DNA of 44,284 bases. Source: a virus. The translations under genes and the position numbers were made by a program. The stretch is from IMG/VR virus record IMGVR_UViG_3300029268_000003, positions 1 to 44,284 of that record. One strand, 5' to 3'. Numbering within the stretch: position 1 is the stretch's first letter; the number at the start of each line of letters is the position of its first letter. Positions 1 to 6,953 of the stretch are shown one piece after another. Under the pieces are notes generated by a model. It was not told where the DNA came from. It saw only the letters and a list, made by a program, of their open reading frames with translations, and ran no database searches.

Positions 1-104
1 TGCTGCAACGAATACAGGAGATAGAAGTGCTGCAACGAATACAGGATATAGAAGTGCTGCAACGAATACAGGAGATAGTAGTGCTGCAACGAATACAGGA
101 AATA
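1..104. repeat. Left copy of 104-bp terminal direct repeat
   Basis: Bases 1-104 are identical to 44181-44284. The reading frame of the gene that runs off the right end continues exactly into the left end, so this is the overlap of a circular or circularly permuted assembly, with unique length about 44,180 bp. Because the overlap lies inside a 27-bp tandem repeat, the true number of repeat units may have been mis-assembled. Confidence 0.9.
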
Positions 105-298
105 GAAGTGCTGCAACGAATACAGGATATAGAAGTGCTGCAACGAATACAGGAGATAGTAGTGCTGCAACGAATACAGGATATAGTAGTGCTGCAACGA
201 ATACAGGATATAGTAGTGCTGCAACGAATACAGGAGATAGAAGTGCTGCAACGAATACAGGATATAGTAGCGTTGCAACGGTAGAAGGTAAAAACAGT
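2..298 (+). repeat. 27-bp tandem repeat array (in-frame, coding)
   Basis: Ten consecutive 27-bp units start at 2, 29, 56, 83, 110, 137, 164, 191, 218 and 245, with a degenerate eleventh at 272-298. Each begins gctgcaacgaatacagga. The first 18 bases are invariant; differences fall in codon 7 (gat/tat/aat for D/Y/N) and codon 8 (aga/agt for R/S). The array continues at the right end from about 44158. Units are contiguous with no spacers, so this is a coding minisatellite and not a CRISPR. Confidence 0.95.
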
Positions 299-493
299 AT
301 TGCCTGTGGGTTAGGTATTCGAAATAGAGCAAAAGCCAGCAAAGGCTCATGGATTGTCTTAGTAGAATGGATTGAGGAAAATGACAAATGGACGATAAAA
401 GATATTAAGACCGCCAAAATTGATGGTAAAAAACTCAAGGCAGATACTTTTTATGAGTTAAAAAAAGGCAAATTTATTAAATCAAAAAAATAA
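2..493 (+). CDS. DUF7666-like nonapeptide-repeat protein, C-terminal part (continues from 43816)
   Basis: This is the 3' portion of a gene whose start is at 43816 on the other end of the contig; the joined protein is about 285 residues. The window opens in frame at base 2 within tandem nine-residue repeats of the form AATNTG[D/Y/N][R/S]S. Ten near-identical copies are followed by a degenerate one (VATVEGKNS). After the repeats comes a globular tail containing CGLGIRNRAKASKGSWIVL and WTIKDIKTAKIDGKKLKADT, ending in a lysine-rich KFIKSKK. Similar phage proteins have a DUF7666 N-terminal domain, Gly/Ala/Thr-rich short repeats likely to form a beta-roll or beta-helix, and this kind of C-terminal cap. 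The function is not known. The upstream stretch is also open in another frame (LQRIQDIEV repeats), which is only a shadow of the tandem repeat. Confidence 0.85.
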   Translation, partial: AATNTGDRSAATNTGYRSAATNTGDSSAATNTGNRSAATNTGYRSAATNTGDSSAATNTGYSSAATNTGYSSAATNTGDRSAATNTGYSSVATVEGKNSIACGLGIRNRAKASKGSWIVLVEWIEENDKWTIKDIKTAKIDGKKLKADTFYELKKGKFIKSKK

Positions 494-498
494 CGATT

Positions 499-765
499 AT
501 GAAATTACTCAATAAAATTAAATTTGAAATGGCAAATGTAAGCGATGCTTTAACCATGTTGCCAAGAGTTAATGCAATTTCTATGCAATTCAACAACTGT
601 GAAATTGAAGAAATGAAAGAATGCGAAAAAGAATTAAACGGACGTCTTGAATACAAAGAAGAATTTAAAATGATGAAATTTTTCTATACAGATGGACTGA
701 TTACCATTCATTGCTGGTCGAAGCCTTGTAAGGTTGTTACAACGGTGGAAATAATTACAGAATAA
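499..765 (+). CDS. Hypothetical protein, 88 aa
   Basis: A compact protein of unknown function, not recognised. It begins MKLLNKIKFEM, contains an acidic charged segment (EIEEMKECEKELNGRLEYKEEF) and ends with a beta-rich segment (LITIHCWSKPCKVVTTVEIIT). No membrane segment is visible. It starts 5 nt after the stop of the repeat protein, so the two are probably one transcript. Its ATG is preceded by aacgatt, a leader motif also found before the ATGs at 6633, 7397 and 43488. Confidence 0.6.
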   Translation: MKLLNKIKFEMANVSDALTMLPRVNAISMQFNNCEIEEMKECEKELNGRLEYKEEFKMMKFFYTDGLITIHCWSKPCKVVTTVEIITE

Positions 766-766
766 T

Positions 767-797
767 TTTTAAGAGTCAAAAAAAATAGTTATATTTA
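767..797 (+). promoter_or_regulatory. Candidate Bacteroidota-type promoter for the recombination operon
   Basis: TTTT at 767-770, a 19-nt spacer and TATATTTA at 790-797 fit the Bacteroidota -33/-7 pattern (TTTG, about 19-21 nt, TAnnTTTG) with one mismatch in each box. The recT-like ATG is 19 nt downstream. This is inferred from pattern only. Confidence 0.4.
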
Positions 798-815
798 ACA
801 AATAAACCTAAAAAA

Positions 816-1619
816 ATGAATTACAATTCAATTAAAACAAAGTTAGAAAAATATCCGCCTATACAGGTTGGAATATTTATCACTTATTTAAAGCAACTCA
901 AAACGGACAAAGACAAGGAAGGCGTTTTAAAGAATAAATGGTTTGCATACGCCAAAGAAGATGAGTTGATTGAGTTATTTGAAAAGGTGGCAAAAGACAA
1001 TATTTATATTGATGGGGATAGTGTTACCCTGTCATACAGAAATAAAGTCATATTGACTTATAATTATCAGGCATACAAAAATCTCGTGTTGAATATTTAC
1101 CCTGAAACAATATTTGACATTCAACTTGTGTATGAAGGTGATGAATTTTTCTTTAAGAAGTCGAGTGGTAAAATAATATACGAGCATACAATCACAGACC
1201 CATTTGCAACAAAAAAAATCATTTCTGGAGCCTATTGTATCATAAAAAACAGTAGAGGAGAATTTCTTGAAACAATAAACACGGAAGACATCGCAAAGAT
1301 GAAAGCAGTTGCCAAGACAAAAAACATCTGGAACGAATGGGAGAGTGAAATGGTTTTGAAATCTGTGATAAAAAGGTCGTGTAAACGTCATTTTAAAGAC
1401 ATCGTAGTTCATGTAGAAGTATTAGACAATGAAACAAACGACCTTGATAAATTAGAGCTGACAGAGGAGCAAAATAATTTACTTGAAAGAACTGAGGCAT
1501 TATTACCTGAAAAAATAAAAGACGAAACCCGTGATGCTTTAAAAGACCGCATCAAATCTAAAAACTTTCTGCAATATAAAACAGATATTTTAAATTACTT
1601 AAATAAAATTGAAGCATGA
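816..1619 (+). CDS. recT: RecT-family single-strand annealing protein
   Basis: A 267-aa protein resembling the RecT/Bet-like annealing proteins, which coat ssDNA and promote strand annealing during recombination-dependent phage replication. The recognisable core is the segment around residues 135-195: SGAYCIIKNSRGEFLET, then KTKNIWNEWESEMVLKSVIKR, followed by CKRH. This matches the RecT signature in which an aromatic 'W...EM..K.V.KR..KRH' follows a beta-hairpin. The C-terminus is acidic and Leu/Glu-rich. The stop overlaps the start of the next gene (ATGA at 1616-1619), a classic annealase-exonuclease pair. Family assignment is from residue pattern; an ERF or Sak type is less likely. Confidence 0.85.
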   Translation: MNYNSIKTKLEKYPPIQVGIFITYLKQLKTDKDKEGVLKNKWFAYAKEDELIELFEKVAKDNIYIDGDSVTLSYRNKVILTYNYQAYKNLVLNIYPETIFDIQLVYEGDEFFFKKSSGKIIYEHTITDPFATKKIISGAYCIIKNSRGEFLETINTEDIAKMKAVAKTKNIWNEWESEMVLKSVIKRSCKRHFKDIVVHVEVLDNETNDLDKLELTEEQNNLLERTEALLPEKIKDETRDALKDRIKSKNFLQYKTDILNYLNKIEA

Positions 1620-2410
1620 AACCAACATTTAATATATCTTGCAGTACGATAAAAGGATGGAACCAAGTTGACATGGGCGAAATGTGTGGCCTTTATTTCA
1701 AAGCAGCGTATATTGACAAGACGATTCCATTTCAGAGTCGCCCCGCCTTTGTAATAGGACAATGGGCGGAATATATGATGACAGGGGTAACTCCAAGAGA
1801 CGGAGCACCAGAACCAGTATATTTAAAAGACGGAAAAACATTAAACACTCAGTTTCAAAGATTAAAAAATCAGGCAGGTATTTGGAAAGAGTATTGCAAA
1901 AGAAAGGGAATAGAAAATTACAAAACAGGGCGAACGATTGAGTTTGAATTCAACGGCTATACAATTAAAGGAGTGCTAGACGTTGATTATATGAATGGTG
2001 ACCGCTTTACTATTATAGACATAAAGACATCGGGCTATCTGGATAATAAATGGGAGTCTAATGGTTGGAAAGATATTGAAAATAAAAAATTACTCACCAT
2101 TCAAGCACCGGGATATATTTGGCTCGTTCACAAGGCACTTGGAATTCCTATCGATAAAATTGACTTCTATTTTTATGTCATTCATTCAAATCACGATTAC
2201 GAAAGGAAAATATTTAAAATAATCTGCACAGAAGCATCTTTAAAATGGTTTGAAAGTGAAATTAATTACATTTCAAAATCTATAGAACATAATGAACTTC
2301 TTGGTTGGCCAAGCACTCAAAAATTCGAACATTGTGTCGAATGCGAACTTCGTGCAAATTGTTCTCGTAGATTATATGACCCAGAACCATTAAATGTTTA
2401 TCATATATGA
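1616..2410 (+). CDS. PD-(D/E)xK exonuclease with Cas4/AddB-like cysteine cluster
   Basis: A 264-aa nuclease, most likely the exonuclease partner of RecT that resects double-strand ends. The motif GVLDVD (D122, D124) followed by IIDIKT (D135, K137) is the D...(D/E)xK active site. A cysteine near the N-terminus (C24 in GEMCGLYF) plus C240-x2-C243-x5-C249 near the C-terminus reproduces the 4Fe-4S arrangement of Cas4/AddB-type nucleases. The Q-x3-Y segment (IQAPGYIWLV) after the active site fits RecB-family nucleases. It is translationally coupled to the upstream gene by an ATGA overlap. Its own stop lies in an ATGA that starts a 19-codon remnant just before the cassette block. Confidence 0.85.
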   Translation: MKPTFNISCSTIKGWNQVDMGEMCGLYFKAAYIDKTIPFQSRPAFVIGQWAEYMMTGVTPRDGAPEPVYLKDGKTLNTQFQRLKNQAGIWKEYCKRKGIENYKTGRTIEFEFNGYTIKGVLDVDYMNGDRFTIIDIKTSGYLDNKWESNGWKDIENKKLLTIQAPGYIWLVHKALGIPIDKIDFYFYVIHSNHDYERKIFKIICTEASLKWFESEINYISKSIEHNELLGWPSTQKFEHCVECELRANCSRRLYDPEPLNVYHI

Positions 2411-2414
2411 TAAA
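2397..2414. repeat. 18-bp perfect palindrome
   Basis: TTTATCATATATGATAAA reads the same on both strands and spans the stop codon of the exonuclease. It lies about 50 bp before the cassette block. It could be an operator or simply the coding of the NVYHI C-terminus plus AT bias; no role can be assigned. Confidence 0.4.
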
Positions 2415-2466
2415 GAAACGTTCCGAGTATTGGAGTATGATTTTTTACGACTTAAAAGACAAATGA
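2407..2466 (+). pseudogene. 19-codon ORF, possible 5' remnant of a gene interrupted by the cassette block
   Basis: ATG at 2407 overlaps the exonuclease stop (ATGATAA), the same coupling used between the two preceding genes. It encodes MIKKRSEYWSMIFYDLKDK and then stops at 2464-2466, immediately before the cassette-like region. The tight overlap with the phage operon and the abrupt end suggest the beginning of a backbone gene that the insertion cut. I find no obvious continuation after 5482, so it could also be a genuine micro-ORF. Confidence 0.35.
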
Positions 2467-2470
2467 TATT

Positions 2471-2755
2471 ATGAAAACAGAACTTGAAATTGCAAACGAA
2501 AGGATATTAGAATTGGAGGAGCAAGTAAAAAAACTTACTTCCAATACTGTGTTAGCGGTTCGTTGCCCCCTTATAGAAATTGATGCAGAGACATTACAAA
2601 TGTGTATTGATATGTATAATGGAGGCGAAAAACTGACTGCTATTAAATGGCTAATTGAGGAGGCAAAGCAAGATACATACACATTTGGAATTAAGTGGGC
2701 AAAGGAATATTTTGAAAGGATAGGGCTTGAAGCGGTGGAAGGCAATGACCGCTAA
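2471..2755 (+). CDS. Cassette 1: small coiled-coil protein, 94 aa
   Basis: Unknown function. The N-terminal 25 residues are a heptad-like coiled coil (LEIANERILELEEQVKKL). A compact helical segment follows (LQMCIDMYNGGEKLTAIKWL, then IEEAKQDTYTFGIKWAKEYF), loosely like the 'G-K-x-x-A-I-K-x-L-x-E' helix-turn-helix of ribosomal L7/L12 C-domains. That resemblance is weak. The stop TAA (2753-2755) lies inside the R'' box (GCTAAC) of the attC-like site, a common cassette economy. No promoter is evident; it is probably read from the recombination operon upstream. Confidence 0.65.
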   Translation: MKTELEIANERILELEEQVKKLTSNTVLAVRCPLIEIDAETLQMCIDMYNGGEKLTAIKWLIEEAKQDTYTFGIKWAKEYFERIGLEAVEGNDR

Positions 2756-2805
2756 CGGCTGAGTGTAAAAAATCGTTTTAATGTTTTTTACACTTTGTTA
2801 GCAGT
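2750..2805 (+). other. attC-like site 1
   Basis: R'' CGCTAAC ends at 2756. Stem GTGTAAAAAA (2763-2772) pairs with TTTTTTACAC (2784-2793) around the loop TCGTTTTAATG. R' is GTTAGC from 2797. The unpaired bases are asymmetric (GGCTGA on the left, TTT on the right), like the central spacer and extrahelical bases of attC. Predicted cleavage is between G2797 and T2798. Confidence 0.7.
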
Positions 2806-2863
2806 ATGTAATTTTATCCCTTTTGAGCGTGGGATGCTCACAACATAATTAATTAAATAAAAA

Positions 2864-3151
2864 ATGAAAAAGAAAGAAGTACAAATGGAAGAGTGCGATT
2901 GCATTTCAAAAGTAGCTGAAAACATTAAAGCAAAAATTACAGCCGACCAAACTGAGAAGCAAAAAGGATACAAGATGCTGAACGGAAATTGGGAACATCA
3001 TAGTTGGTATCCGAAAGTTCGGCTGTATTCAAATTACATAATTGAAAGCACTTTTGAAAAGAAGGATGGAAGTACAAGCAAACCAAGAAAAGACCATGTA
3101 AGTATTTTTTATTCTTATTGCCCATTTTGCGGTAAACCATTTCCGAAGTAA
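2864..3151 (+). CDS. Cassette 2: zinc-ribbon-like protein, 95 aa
   Basis: Function unknown. The CDC pair at residues 11-13 and the C-terminal CPFCGKPF (C86, C89) form a likely four-cysteine zinc site with the chain ends brought together, a layout common in small mobile-element and phage proteins. The middle part is basic and aromatic (NGNWEHHSWYPKVRLYSNYI). The gene fills its cassette, with about 66 bp of leader after the cassette start and about 26 bp before the next R'' box. The leader contains TTTTGAGCGTGGG, nearly repeated as TTTGAGCGAGGG in cassette 3. Confidence 0.7.
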   Translation: MKKKEVQMEECDCISKVAENIKAKITADQTEKQKGYKMLNGNWEHHSWYPKVRLYSNYIIESTFEKKDGSTSKPRKDHVSIFYSYCPFCGKPFPK

Positions 3152-3176
3152 TGGTGCGTTGGCGGGATAAAATTAT

Positions 3177-3237
3177 TACTGCTAACGGCACTCGGCTAAA
3201 GTGTCGTTTTAATGCACTTTTAGCCGATGTTATGTTG
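3177..3237 (+). other. attC-like site 2
   Basis: R'' TACTGCTAAC (3177-3186) is the exact 10-bp reverse complement of the first bases of its own cassette (GTTAGCAGTA, 2797-2806). Stem TCGGCTAAAGTG (3192-3203) pairs with CACTTTTAGCCGA (3215-3227) with a single extra T on one arm, resembling an attC extrahelical base. The loop is again TCGTTTTAATG. R' GTTATG starts at 3229. Confidence 0.75.
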
Positions 3238-3305
3238 GTGCGTAGGGCATTTGAGCGAGGGGCAGTTAAATATTTTAAATTAAATTTTTGCGAGGGAATT
3301 AATAA

Positions 3306-3884
<579 letters not shown>

Positions 3885-3900
3885 TTTAAAATATTTAATT

Positions 3901-3965
3901 GAACATAACGAATAGGGCTATGTGGCGTGGCTTTTCGCCATGACATATAGGACATGTTAGCAACT
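3901..3965 (+). other. attC-like site 3
   Basis: R'' AACATAAC (3902-3909) is the exact reverse complement of its own cassette start GTTATGTT (3229-3236). CTATGTGGCG (3918-3927) pairs with CGCC...ACATATAG (3936-3950), with several unpaired bases on the right arm. R' GTTAGC starts at 3956. The apical loop differs from the other three (TGGCTTTT), so this site belongs to a different attC subfamily. Confidence 0.65.
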
Positions 3966-4043
3966 GTATGGGCGTCAATTACCTACAAACGCTAATACGA
4001 GGTACACAGTAATAATTTTATTTTTTTAGGGAGGGAAAATATT

Positions 4044-4973
4044 TTGAAAATAACGACAGAAGAATTGCACGAACGGCAGAAATGGACACTTGAACAAAAG
4101 ATTGACCATAGCTTAGGAACATTAGAACAGTTCTACAATTATACAGATGGAAAATGTGTAGTAATGTTTTCAGGCGGAAAAGACAGTACGGTTTTATTAC
4201 ATTTAGCAAGAAGAATGTACCCGAACATTAAAGCAGTTTTTGTAAACACAACGAATGAGTTTTCGGAAATATTAAAGTTTGTGAGGCAAACAGATAATGT
4301 TGATGAAATAAGACCCAAAATGACATTTTCTCAAACAGTTGAAAAATATGGATTTCCTTTAATATCAAAAAAAGTTGCAAAGGCAATACAATACATTAAA
4401 TACCCATCACCAAAAAATGATAAAGTTCGCAACTTAGTTTTGACTGGATATAATTCTAAAGGGCAAAAATGCGAAAGTTATAAACTTGCTAAAAAATGGT
4501 ATTTTTTGAAAGATGAAGTTTTTGAAATTACTCATAAATGTTGCGAAATATTGAAACATAAACCATTTGCCGAATACCAAAAACAAAATAATGTTTATCC
4601 CATTACTGGAATTATGGCAGACAATAGCCAACAAAGGAAAGGAAACTATTTGCAATATGGGTGTAATATTTTGAATAGTAAAAAGGCTGTAAGCAGACCT
4701 TTGAGCATTTGGAATGATGATGATGTTTGGAATTACATTAAGAGATATAATGTTCCTTATTGCGATGTTTACGACAAAGGGGAAAATAATACTGGATGTG
4801 CTTATTGTGGATTTGGCTGCCATTTGGAAAAAGAAAGCAGATTTGAACGGTTAAAAGAACGAGAACCGAAACGATACGGGCAAATGATAAAATTAACTAA
4901 TAATGGAATTACTTACGAAACTGCAATCCAAACGGTTTTGAAAAAACCTAATGAGCGAGGGCAAAAAAAATAA
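4044..4973 (+). CDS. Cassette 4: PAPS-reductase-like PP-loop ATPase
   Basis: A 309-aa protein of the phosphoadenosine-phosphosulfate reductase/PP-loop superfamily, which adenylates or reduces sulfur substrates. The PP-loop VVMFSGGKDSTVLL (SGGKDS at 43-48) is intact. The middle contains YPITGIMADNSQQRKGN and RPLSIWNDDDVWNYIKRY, the family's second nucleotide-site region. A cysteine cluster TGCAYCGFGC (C252, C255, C259) suggests a metal or Fe-S site. Phage and defence-associated homologues (DndC-like) share this plan; whether this one acts in DNA modification, sulfur metabolism or counter-defence is not decided by the sequence. The likely start is TTG at 4044, preceded by AGGGAGGG; no in-frame ATG lies nearby. 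Confidence 0.85.
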   Translation: MKITTEELHERQKWTLEQKIDHSLGTLEQFYNYTDGKCVVMFSGGKDSTVLLHLARRMYPNIKAVFVNTTNEFSEILKFVRQTDNVDEIRPKMTFSQTVEKYGFPLISKKVAKAIQYIKYPSPKNDKVRNLVLTGYNSKGQKCESYKLAKKWYFLKDEVFEITHKCCEILKHKPFAEYQKQNNVYPITGIMADNSQQRKGNYLQYGCNILNSKKAVSRPLSIWNDDDVWNYIKRYNVPYCDVYDKGENNTGCAYCGFGCHLEKESRFERLKEREPKRYGQMIKLTNNGITYETAIQTVLKKPNERGQKK

Positions 4974-4977
4974 AATT

Positions 4978-5061
4978 ATGGGATTAACCGATAAACTTTC
5001 AAACGAGGTACGAACTAAGCCCATATTGTTGCTAACGGTCGCAAATATATTGTCGTTTTAA
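4978..5061 (+). CDS. Cassette 4: 27-codon ORF running into attC-like site 4
   Basis: ATG at 4978 opens 5 nt after the PP-loop gene stop and encodes MGLTDKLSNEVRTKPILLLT plus VANILSF. The reading frame passes through the R'' box and one stem arm of the attC-like hairpin and ends at the TAA inside the conserved loop (TCGTTTTAATG). The first 20 residues look like real protein sequence, so this may be a gene end lost to cassette formation or a genuine short peptide. Function unknown. Confidence 0.35.
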   Translation: MGLTDKLSNEVRTKPILLLTVANILSF

Positions 5062-5085
5062 TGCAATATATTTGCTGTTATACAC
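5028..5085 (+). other. attC-like site 4
   Basis: R'' GTTGCTAAC (5028-5036) is the exact reverse complement of its own cassette start GTTAGCAAC (3956-3964). Stem GCAAATATATTG (5041-5052) pairs perfectly with CAATATATTTGC (5064-5075) around loop TCGTTTTAATG. The asymmetric spacers are GGTC and T. R' GTTATAC starts at 5077. Confidence 0.75.
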
Positions 5086-5136
5086 TGGCACGGTTAATTT
5101 AGTAGAAACTTAAATTGAAACAAATAAAATAAAATT

Positions 5137-5427
5137 ATGGTAGCAGAAATTAAAAATCTCAATTCTTATGTTAAAGAGTTTGGGGAAGAATTACACAAAA
5201 CACATTTGGCTTATGCAATGGACAAAACACTTGCAGAACAAAGAGCAAAAGAAATAATTGATGATATTATTGAAAATGGATTGGAGCAAACAACTGTTGT
5301 GCGGTTTCCAAAATTGAGAGAACAAAATAAAGTATCATATCAGCAATTATGTGAAAAATATACTACAATTACATTAGAATATGTTTTTGCTCTTTGTGGT
5401 GGAGAATTGAGATGGATTCTTCAATAA
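5137..5427 (+). CDS. Cassette 5: hypothetical protein, 96 aa
   Basis: Not recognised. A largely helical protein beginning MVAEIKNLNSYVKEFGEEL, with an amphipathic helix (LAEQRAKEIIDDIIENGLEQ) and a hydrophobic C-terminus (TLEYVFALCGGELRWIL). No membrane segment or metal motif is convincing. It is the only gene of the last cassette, starting 59 bp after the cassette boundary. Confidence 0.6.
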   Translation: MVAEIKNLNSYVKEFGEELHKTHLAYAMDKTLAEQRAKEIIDDIIENGLEQTTVVRFPKLREQNKVSYQQLCEKYTTITLEYVFALCGGELRWILQ

Positions 5428-5436
5428 TTTTATTTT

Positions 5437-5481
5437 ACACAAATACTAAATTGGAACACTGATGTAGTGCTTGTGTATAAC
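5437..5481 (+). other. Degenerate or truncated attC-like site 5
   Basis: R''-like GTGTATAAC (5473-5481) is the exact reverse complement of this cassette's own start GTTATACAC (5077-5085), as in cassettes 2-4. However, no attC hairpin or GTTA box follows within 60 bp. Just upstream, ACACAA (5437-5442) and ACTA (5445-5448) pair with TAGT (5465-5468) and TTGTGT (5471-5476), forming a separate small hairpin. The right half of the site seems to have been lost at the junction with the phage backbone. Confidence 0.45.
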
Positions 5482-5523
5482 ATAGTATAGAACTAATGAC
5501 CTTTGCAAACAACTAATAATCAA

Positions 5524-5844
5524 ATGCAAAATTCGGACAACTATAAAATAGTTTATTCAAATCATTTTACATTTAACGGTAAAACTTTGGCCTTTAGAAA
5601 AGGATATTTGTTCGATATTAGTGGAATTAGTCCGTTATATTTGCCAATAAAAGAAGATAACGGTTGTCAGGGTTGGTACATCACAACAAAAGGTATTAGG
5701 AAATGGTTAGGTAAAGAAAAGGCAAAAGAATTAGCCGGACAAAGAATGCCTATTGAAGTTGATGTAAGTTATCTGCAATGGTGTACGCAAATCGAACTGG
5801 ATGAATGTTTTAATTTAGAAAATAATGGCAAGACTAAATATTGA
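5524..5844 (+). CDS. Hypothetical protein, 106 aa
   Basis: Not recognised. ATG at 5524 is preferred over an upstream TTG (5503). The protein has mixed beta structure (KIVYSNHFTFNGKTLAFRKG) and a segment YITTKGIRKWLGKEKAKELA followed by a hydrophobic-acidic tail. Its end overlaps the next gene by 20 nt. This is the first backbone gene after the cassette block and continues the early operon. Confidence 0.65.
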   Translation: MQNSDNYKIVYSNHFTFNGKTLAFRKGYLFDISGISPLYLPIKEDNGCQGWYITTKGIRKWLGKEKAKELAGQRMPIEVDVSYLQWCTQIELDECFNLENNGKTKY

Positions 5845-6064
5845 AAGACAAAAAAAATTAGAGCCGTTTCGAATGAATACCGCTAAAAAAAATATTCAAG
5901 AACTTGGTTATAATGTTACCGTAATAAGTAAAACATGTTTAATGTTTGAATATAAAGGCAGTATTATTTCCTATTATCCTTATAGCGGATGGGCTACTGG
6001 TAAAACAATAAATGATGGCAGAGGACTTGATAATTTATTAAAACAGATAACAAATGGCACGTAG
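5825..6064 (+). CDS. Conserved small phage protein, 79 aa
   Basis: A type often found beside phage recombination genes: IERQKKLEPFRMNTAKKNIQ, then ELGYNV, a short beta-hairpin (MFEYKGSIISYYPYSGWATG) and the terminal DGRGLDNLLKQI. Function unknown. It overlaps both neighbours (20 nt upstream, 11 nt downstream), indicating a tightly packed operon. Confidence 0.7.
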   Translation: MARLNIERQKKLEPFRMNTAKKNIQELGYNVTVISKTCLMFEYKGSIISYYPYSGWATGKTINDGRGLDNLLKQITNGT

Positions 6065-6533
6065 AATTGAGACATATGGAACAACGAAAAATGGAAAACA
6101 TTCCATTTCATACAGGGATGTATTTATGCAACAATGGGCGGCATTAGGGGACTGTAAGTTTAAAATCACAGTTGAAAAATTATACAAAAAACGCTCAACC
6201 TATACAATCAATGAAGACGGAAAGGAAGGGCGTGGAGAAAACGGATATTATCATCACATTATAGTTTCAACATTTATTCGTGGTTGGTTTGAAACTCACG
6301 GAGTGTGGATAACACACGCCAAAGCACATGAAAAGCTCAAAGACGAATGCAATTATAAGGAATGGGTCAATGAAGCAACTGGAGAAATAAAACAAGTAGG
6401 TCAAAGCACAGCAGATTTAACAACTGTTGAATTTGAAGAGTTTTGTGAAAGATGCAGAAATTGGATATTCGAATGGTTTAATATCGTGGTTAAATTACCA
6501 AACGAGCAAGGAGAATTGGAATTTACTCCATAA
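6054..6533 (+). CDS. Possible NinB/Orf-like recombination protein
   Basis: 159 aa. ISYRDVFMQQWAALGDCKF and VEKLYKKRSTYT at the N-terminus, YYHHIIVSTFIRGWFETHG in the middle, and STADLTTVEFEEFCERCRNW before WIFEWFNIVVKLPNE give the general plan of phage NinB/Orf-like recombination mediators, which help load annealing proteins on SSB-coated DNA. The location between RecT and SSB/NinG supports this. The match is by pattern and residue spacing only; a conserved phage protein of other function is possible. Confidence 0.5.
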   Translation: MARRIETYGTTKNGKHSISYRDVFMQQWAALGDCKFKITVEKLYKKRSTYTINEDGKEGRGENGYYHHIIVSTFIRGWFETHGVWITHAKAHEKLKDECNYKEWVNEATGEIKQVGQSTADLTTVEFEEFCERCRNWIFEWFNIVVKLPNEQGELEFTP

Positions 6534-6592
6534 TAACGTGCAAAATAGTTATTAAACATAAAATTAGTTAAAAAAGGAAAGAAAATAGGTCG

Positions 6593-6632
6593 TATATTCG
6601 TAGAATTATAAACCAATAAAACCATAGCGATT
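6593..6632 (+). promoter_or_regulatory. Candidate promoter/leader with CCATAGCGATT motif
   Basis: TATATTCG (6593-6600) is one mismatch from TAnnTTTG. It is followed 33 nt later by ATG in the context accatagcgattATG. The gene at 43488 has the same leader (ccatagcgattATG) at the same distance from a better -7 box. No clear -33 element is visible here. Confidence 0.35.
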
Positions 6633-6878
6633 ATGACAAATTACGAGAATGAAATAATGGAACTGTTAAAGGGAGAAACTCCCAAGCAGAAGCATCATTA
6701 TCTATGTGAAATAAAAAAATATTTTGACAAAGAGATAACACCCGAAATAGAATCAGTACTATTATCAACCGTTAATGAGTTAAATCAAAAGGGTGAAAAA
6801 ATGTATAAAGAACAAGGAACTTCAAGTTATATTGAAAGATGTATAAATTATGATGCAACTATGCTTATCTATGCTTGA
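6633..6878 (+). CDS. Hypothetical protein, 81 aa
   Basis: Not recognised. A helical, charged protein: MTNYENEIMELLKGETPKQK, a KKYFDKEITPEIESVLLSTV helix pair and a C-terminal SSYIERCINYDATMLIY. It starts with the shared ccatagcgattATG leader. It lies between the NinB-like gene and ssb, so a role in replication or recombination is possible but not shown. Confidence 0.6.
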   Translation: MTNYENEIMELLKGETPKQKHHYLCEIKKYFDKEITPEIESVLLSTVNELNQKGEKMYKEQGTSSYIERCINYDATMLIYA

Positions 6879-6953
6879 CAAATAAAAATAGAGTTGAAAA
6901 ACTTACATTTATTAAATGGCAGGAACAAATACAAAAATTAAAACAATAAATAT

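Noticed and set aside
27-284. 85-residue ORF of LQRIQDIEV repeats
   Set aside because: Alternative frame of the 27-bp minisatellite; the frame that continues to 493 and joins the 43816 start is the real one.
2-298. CRISPR array
   Set aside because: Repeats of 27 bp are directly contiguous with no spacers and keep an open reading frame; they code for nonapeptides.
1032-1412. 126-aa ORF on the minus strand over recT, and other minus-strand ORFs in the window
   Set aside because: All lie opposite convincing + strand genes, have Phe/Leu/Ser-rich antisense composition and no promoters or motifs.
5503-5523. TTG start for the gene after the cassettes
   Set aside because: ATG at 5524 is adequate; the added residues are polar filler (QTTNNQ).
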